Of a stretch of DNA of 11,705 bases, positions 7,288-11,705 are shown one piece after another. Below the pieces are notes generated by a model. The model saw only the letters and a list, made by a program, of their open reading frames with translations. It had not been told where the DNA came from and searched no databases. Within the stretch, counting starts at the first letter, position 1. The number at the start of each line of letters is the position of its first letter. The position numbers and the translations under genes are program-made. The DNA lies in contig DAAV01000031.1 of the NCBI GenBank assembly GCA_001701295.1, positions 32,957 through 44,661 on the forward strand. Direction: 5' to 3'. The stretch comes from Bacteroidales bacterium H10. GTDB taxonomy: Bacteria > Bacteroidota > Bacteroidia > Bacteroidales > Muribaculaceae.

Positions 7288-10200
7288 TCAACGAATGACT
7301 TTGGTTGTCTTGCCTCCCTGAACTTTTATATATATACCGTCACCCGGATTAGCGACGCGTATACCCTGAAGGTTATAGTATATTGCTTCCGTCTCGTTAT
7401 CCTCCACGATTCCATTGATCGAACCGGGGGTGACATCAAGTTCCGCGGTGCGTGCGGACTCGCCCTCTGGATATACTACCGACACACTGTAGCTTCCGGC
7501 CTCCGAGGCATTGAATGTCGGAGCGGCGAGCGGAGTGTCGTTGACTTTCTGGCCGTTGAGATATACATTATATCCCACTACCGTACGCGGTTTTATGGAA
7601 TATGAGATATTGTCGACCACAAGACCGTAGCCTTCGTCCGAAATCTGGCGGATAGCAACATATCTGGCATCCGCAGGAAGCTGACACTCAACAAGCGAGT
7701 ATTCCTCAGACTCGATATCGAAACTCCGGCAGAGAGTAAAGCTCTCGGTATTGTCGTCGGTAGCGGAAGTCAGGATCTCGATCTTCTCAGGATTATCATT
7801 GTCGTATGCACGTGCCATGAATGAGCTAACACGGTCGGCGTCGTTGAGTTCAGGCAGAACAAGCCAGTTGTCGCAAGGAGTACCGTCGGCGTTGCTCCAG
7901 AAAAGAAGAGCCTTGTTGCCAGAGGCCGCTCCGAAGCCGTCGGTCTCTACCTGGAAGTCGGCCACAGTGCAAGACATCAGATGGAAGACATTGGAGACGT
8001 TCTGCGCCACCCAGTTGTCATCGCAATTGGTCGGCTTGCCGTCGCCGTCGATCACGGTATATCCACCTATACTTCCCCGGTTGCCGTACATTTTTGCGAA
8101 GACATCGTAATCATAGATTGGATGTTGCTTATAAACCACGTCGAGATTGCCGTCGGCAAATGACTCAAGTCCCTCGATGTCATCAGTGAAACGTTCGCCG
8201 TTGGCAGGAACGGTCCATGTCAGAATACCGCCGTTATTAGTCAGTCCGGTCGCTCCGGGAAGGTATTCACCCACTACCGTAAATGTGACTGTAGCGGCAT
8301 TGTTCGAGAGATCTTCATCGGTCGAGCCTGCATAATCACCCTCGAATTCGAGTTCGAATGTCACATTGTGTTCTCCAATAGAAATGTCTTCAGGGAGTGT
8401 AACGGGAAACTCGCACTTGGTGCGTTTTTCACCCCAAGGATTGCTGTCGGGATGACCGCAGTTTCCGATGGTCTCGCCATCAAGCTTGGCCGTGACATTG
8501 AATTTTTTAGAAGTGAGTTGTCCGAATACTCCGACCTCGACGGATACGTTGATGTCTTGTCCGGGTTTGGCGACCGGAGTCACATGCGGAAGCACAAGTC
8601 CGAAGTCGTAGACTGGCAGCACTCCAAAACCTATATTGTCGATGGAGAATGCGCCTCCCTCACCGTCAGTAGTAATCTTCCAGCCGAAACGGAAAACCTT
8701 TCCGGCCTGTTCGCCCCATGCCGGCCAGCCTGCAGTGCTGACGCTGGTCCATGCAGGATTCATATCGTCACTGCCCCAGTCATTGAGGCACTCTTCACTT
8801 ACCCATTCTCCGCCGTCATACTGTATCATGCCTTCTACAGTCACATCGGAACTGCGGAAATATGCCCAGTGGATCATAGCTTGCGCCTGATTGTCGTCGA
8901 TATATATATATGGCGATACGAAATAGAATTCGCCGGCCTTGTCATTCTCTACTTCAAGGAAGCCTTTGTCTCGTGTGCCGTATGGGAATAGCCCTGTGAA
9001 AGGACCTTCATTGACTGGACGTATAGTAGGAATCTCACCGCTTATCGGTATGACTTCCCAAGCAGGCTGCGTATATGCCGCGTTGTCAAAACCCTCGTAA
9101 TATGGCATAGGCAGAGGATTCTCGAGAGAGTTGGGCTCCTCGCGCTCAGGATACTCGGCGGCTTTCGAGAAGAGACTCCGGGCATTGTAATAGAGTTTGC
9201 CATCGCTGTCGAGAAGGCCTCTGTAGGACTGACCTGTCACGCGTATTCTGCTGGATCCCGAGGGGACTTCCAGTTCGAACTTACCGCTCGATATATTCTT
9301 GTCCTTTAGCTCGATCGCGCCGGACATGAAAGGCAGAAGCATAGTCTGACCGGCTTCCAGATCGCATGTAACAGTCACATCCTTGATATAGTTTGTGTCT
9401 GAGCCGCCGGTCGTGACATTGATGTAGACATTCTCTCGGCCCTGCGGGTCGAGTTCGAACTCATAGGTCTGATACTCATTTGTAAGACTCTTCGCATCCG
9501 AAGAGTAGGGCTTGAAGTAACGCTCCACGCGGTCGAAAGTATTGAGATTTACTGTCATCATGCACTTGCCGTCGGTCCTTGCGGTTACTTTGACCTTGAT
9601 CTTGCCTTTCACGTCACTGAAGTCATATGCGCTGTGCCCGGCAACAGTCATGAAGTCCACATAACCCCAGAACGCATTCGTATTGTTGCACTTGAAGGCT
9701 CCGCCCTCGAATGAAGCCGCAGGATACATTATCCAGCCTGACGCCTGATCGTGCAGAGAGCGTGTATATGGCGTATTCTCGCCTGCCTCTGAATCCGGGA
9801 AGTCCGCGAATGATATTCTGGCGATCTCGAAATCAGATATTGCTTCCGGAGCTTCTTTGCCGGCGAGCGCATGAATTTCCAGATCGTGTGTTGCCGGATC
9901 GCATGTGAAGGGAACTTCCATCTTGCCGTTGACAGGTTCCGCAAGCGGCCCGAACGATGGCGCGTTGACAGAGAACACCCGGCGCGTGGGACTCAACGGA
10001 GAGCGCTTATCTCCCATGCATGCGAACATATTGACGAAAATACCGCGCCCGTCTGATGTCTGGATGTCGAACGAGGCTGTCGGTTCCGTCACGACCTTGC
10101 GCTCCAGCCTGGTCATGGTGTACCCGCCAAGGTCACCGTCATACAGATCGACCACATATCGGTCGGCGCCCTCTATCGGCTCCCATCCTATAGAAAAGCC

Positions 10201-11562
10201 GTCTGCGCTGTATTCTGTTATTTCCCAGGTAGGGATGGTCGGAACTTCCGGAACAAGTTCAATGAGCCTGTATTTTCGTATGGCGACGTCACTGCCCATC
10301 AAGGGACACATGCGCACCGAATAGTTGTTATACTTGTATTCTCCGAGTTCAGTCGAGTTCTCGACATCGAAATCATCGTCAAGCAACGACCCCGAGCCTT
10401 TCACCTGAATGTCGGATGAGAAAGATTTCCACTCGTCAAGGCTATTGATCCATAAATTGAAGTCGGCCCCGTTTCCTCCCCAGCACCAGCCATCAGGACA
10501 TTCCGTGGAACCGACCATGCCGGTGCCTCCGATGCCCTCGTAAGGATTGCCGTAATAGTCTTTGGCGTTCGGAGCGAGATTCACGACCTTGGCCTCCACC
10601 TCGACACGTGCCATATAGGCACCGGAAGTCTCTTGCGTGAAGGCTGCCTTCGGAGGTGCCAGCTGTGCCCAGCCGCTTGTGCCGTTCAGGCCCTTTATCA
10701 GCACGGCTCCTCCTATGCCGTACGCGTCCATGCCACGCCAGCCTTCGAGTCCCTGAAGATAATGACCGTCTCCCTCGAGCGCGATCGGATTGTCTTCCGA
10801 GCCGCCTACGCCCGAGAAATCTTCATCGATCAGCACAACTTCTTTGTATGTGATGTCATCTTCTCCCGGAAGGGGAACTGCCCCGGGCGATGATATTCTG
10901 AAATTATCGACCGTCAGTGTCGACATGTCGGCGTCGCTGCAGCCGTGCAGCATGATATGATAGTCTCCTGTCTCCTCCGGAGTGAAATAGTCACCGTAAC
11001 CCGAGAACAATGTATTGGTGATGACTGTAGGCTCCACCAGAGTATAGGTGGCATCGGCGACTGTCGTGCCCTGACCCATGTAAAGTGCGATCCGCTCGGG
11101 GAAATTCGTGCTCGATGCCTTACAGTCGACGCTGACAACATAGCGCTGTCCCGCTTCGAGATGGATTGCCGGACTTATCAGCCAGTCATCCATAGGCAGA
11201 CTTGTATTATAAAGCACAAACGCATACCCCTCCACACTTAGGGTCCATTGCTGTGGAGAACCGTTGGCGTTGATCACCGTGAAGGCGTCAAACTCCTCCT
11301 GTGTATCGAATCCACAGAAGTATGTGTCGCCATCGGGAGCGGCGATACCCATTGGCGGTGGTGTAATCGCATCATTGGGGCGGATTCTCTGAATTTTGTC
11401 TGGCTTCCCATGCGGGGCCTGCATCTTAGACAACCGCTTTCCGTTCGCCGTGACTTCCGGTTTCAATTCCGGCTGGACATGCAGCAGTGGCGTAAGCGAC
11501 AGCGCTCCGGCAGTGCCGATGCATGCCAAGGCGACTGTGCAAAAAGTAGGAAATCGATTCAT
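7288..11562 (-). CDS. Giant modular secreted/surface protein with cleaved-adhesin (choice-of-anchor-J)-like, FN3-like and CARDB-like modules and T9SS-like tail
   Basis: A 1424-residue exported protein. The start chosen is ATG 11562, which opens a clear signal peptide (MNRFPTFCTVALACIGTAGA); the frame extends to a TTG at 11616, which I reject. Modules in order: a first cleaved-adhesin-like jelly roll (about 80-225, with SLPMDDWLISPAIHLEAGQR and TVDNFRIS); a second related region (about 240-435); an FN3-like module (about 440-535, ITEYSADGFSIGWEPIEGAD); a beta region (about 540-735); another cleaved-adhesin-like module (about 815-980, YYEGFDNA, FYFVSPYIYID, FSIDNIGFG); a CARDB-like module (about 985-1098, ending LSNNAATVTFTV); a last anchor-J-like region (about 1115-1325, CDNWLVLPEL, VVDNISYS); and a tail YYNLQGIRVANPGDGIYIKV (1395-1414), a T9SS type A-like sorting end. 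Such modules bind surfaces, glycans or host proteins; no catalytic motif is visible. It has many cysteines for this type of protein. It probably shares a transcript with the C10 peptidase gene downstream. Confidence 0.88.
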   Translation of the reverse strand: MNRFPTFCTVALACIGTAGALSLTPLLHVQPELKPEVTANGKRLSKMQAPHGKPDKIQRIRPNDAITPPPMGIAAPDGDTYFCGFDTQEEFDAFTVINANGSPQQWTLSVEGYAFVLYNTSLPMDDWLISPAIHLEAGQRYVVSVDCKASSTNFPERIALYMGQGTTVADATYTLVEPTVITNTLFSGYGDYFTPEETGDYHIMLHGCSDADMSTLTVDNFRISSPGAVPLPGEDDITYKEVVLIDEDFSGVGGSEDNPIALEGDGHYLQGLEGWRGMDAYGIGGAVLIKGLNGTSGWAQLAPPKAAFTQETSGAYMARVEVEAKVVNLAPNAKDYYGNPYEGIGGTGMVGSTECPDGWCWGGNGADFNLWINSLDEWKSFSSDIQVKGSGSLLDDDFDVENSTELGEYKYNNYSVRMCPLMGSDVAIRKYRLIELVPEVPTIPTWEITEYSADGFSIGWEPIEGADRYVVDLYDGDLGGYTMTRLERKVVTEPTASFDIQTSDGRGIFVNMFACMGDKRSPLSPTRRVFSVNAPSFGPLAEPVNGKMEVPFTCDPATHDLEIHALAGKEAPEAISDFEIARISFADFPDSEAGENTPYTRSLHDQASGWIMYPAASFEGGAFKCNNTNAFWGYVDFMTVAGHSAYDFSDVKGKIKVKVTARTDGKCMMTVNLNTFDRVERYFKPYSSDAKSLTNEYQTYEFELDPQGRENVYINVTTGGSDTNYIKDVTVTCDLEAGQTMLLPFMSGAIELKDKNISSGKFELEVPSGSSRIRVTGQSYRGLLDSDGKLYYNARSLFSKAAEYPEREEPNSLENPLPMPYYEGFDNAAYTQPAWEVIPISGEIPTIRPVNEGPFTGLFPYGTRDKGFLEVENDKAGEFYFVSPYIYIDDNQAQAMIHWAYFRSSDVTVEGMIQYDGGEWVSEECLNDWGSDDMNPAWTSVSTAGWPAWGEQAGKVFRFGWKITTDGEGGAFSIDNIGFGVLPVYDFGLVLPHVTPVAKPGQDINVSVEVGVFGQLTSKKFNVTAKLDGETIGNCGHPDSNPWGEKRTKCEFPVTLPEDISIGEHNVTFELEFEGDYAGSTDEDLSNNAATVTFTVVGEYLPGATGLTNNGGILTWTVPANGERFTDDIEGLESFADGNLDVVYKQHPIYDYDVFAKMYGNRGSIGGYTVIDGDGKPTNCDDNWVAQNVSNVFHLMSCTVADFQVETDGFGAASGNKALLFWSNADGTPCDNWLVLPELNDADRVSSFMARAYDNDNPEKIEILTSATDDNTESFTLCRSFDIESEEYSLVECQLPADARYVAIRQISDEGYGLVVDNISYSIKPRTVVGYNVYLNGQKVNDTPLAAPTFNASEAGSYSVSVVYPEGESARTAELDVTPGSINGIVEDNETEAIYYNLQGIRVANPGDGIYIKVQGGKTTKVIR

Positions 11563-11657
11563 AAAAATAGCTTTTGACGAGAGTCTGAAAAAAAGAAAAT
11601 TTCGCGTGTCTTCCAAGGCAGCCTCTCATAAACCTCGAAATATTACGTGTCAATACG

Positions 11658-11689
11658 CAAAGTAAGATTATTTTTATAATAATTCCAAA
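11658..11689 (-). promoter_or_regulatory. Bacteroides-type promoter for the adhesin(-peptidase) unit
   Basis: On the minus strand TTTG (11689-11686) is followed after 20 bases by TTACTTTG (11665-11658), one mismatch from the TAnnTTTG consensus. Transcription would begin near 11651, leaving a leader of about 90 nt to ATG 11562. The spacer is almost all A/T. Confidence 0.65.
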
Positions 11690-11705
11690 TTATTCTTAAA
11701 ATATT

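Noticed and set aside
8368..8991. 207-residue plus-strand open frame opposite the adhesin
   Set aside because: Antisense shadow of the adhesin coding region, with no leader or domain support.

Overview
The window looks like a chromosomal segment of a Bacteroidales bacterium, probably a gut Muribaculaceae/Bacteroides relative. The support is a SusC-family TonB-linked receptor, a TPR/HTH membrane regulator of a kind typical of this order, T9SS-like C-terminal tails on two secreted proteins, and AT-rich leaders with promoters of the Bacteroides form TTTG-N19/20-TAnnTTTG instead of Shine-Dalgarno-led starts. The family-level assignment is inference.

Layout, left to right. (1) 1-1376, minus: N-terminal 458 residues of a SusC/RagA outer-membrane receptor, cut by the window edge. 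Its leader at 1377-1624 has a perfect -7 box but no visible -33 box. (2) 1625-3361, minus: a membrane-anchored regulator with a signal peptide, a helical TPR-type sensor region, one transmembrane segment, a coiled coil and a C-terminal helix-turn-helix (DUF6377-type). It lies directly upstream of susC in the same orientation, as expected for a local activator of a polysaccharide- or glycan-utilisation type locus. (3) 3362-3666: divergent control region with a consensus Bacteroides promoter for the regulator. (4) 3667-5109, plus: an APC-superfamily amino-acid/polyamine antiporter. (5) 5166-5195: GC-rich hairpin between convergent genes. (6) 5219-7186, minus: secreted C10-family (streptopain-like) cysteine peptidase with a prodomain, Cys/His active-site motifs, long C-terminal beta-rich modules and a T9SS-like tail. 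(7) 7209-7266: a 58-bp near-perfect inverted repeat. (8) 7288-11562, minus: a 1424-residue modular surface/secreted protein (cleaved-adhesin/choice-of-anchor-J-like modules, FN3-like and CARDB-like modules, T9SS-like tail) preceded by its own promoter at 11658-11689.

The right half reads as a two-gene secreted-protein unit (giant modular adhesin followed by a C10 protease) whose members share a similar C-terminal tail and are separated only by a long hairpin with no visible internal promoter. The left half reads as the regulatory end of a SusC-led nutrient-uptake locus continuing off the left edge. The families are all recognisable. The less ordinary points are the hairpin arrangement between adhesin and protease, the promoter evidence that shortens two gene starts, and the -7-only promoter of susC. 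No RNA genes, CRISPR arrays, insertion sequences or prophage genes were seen.
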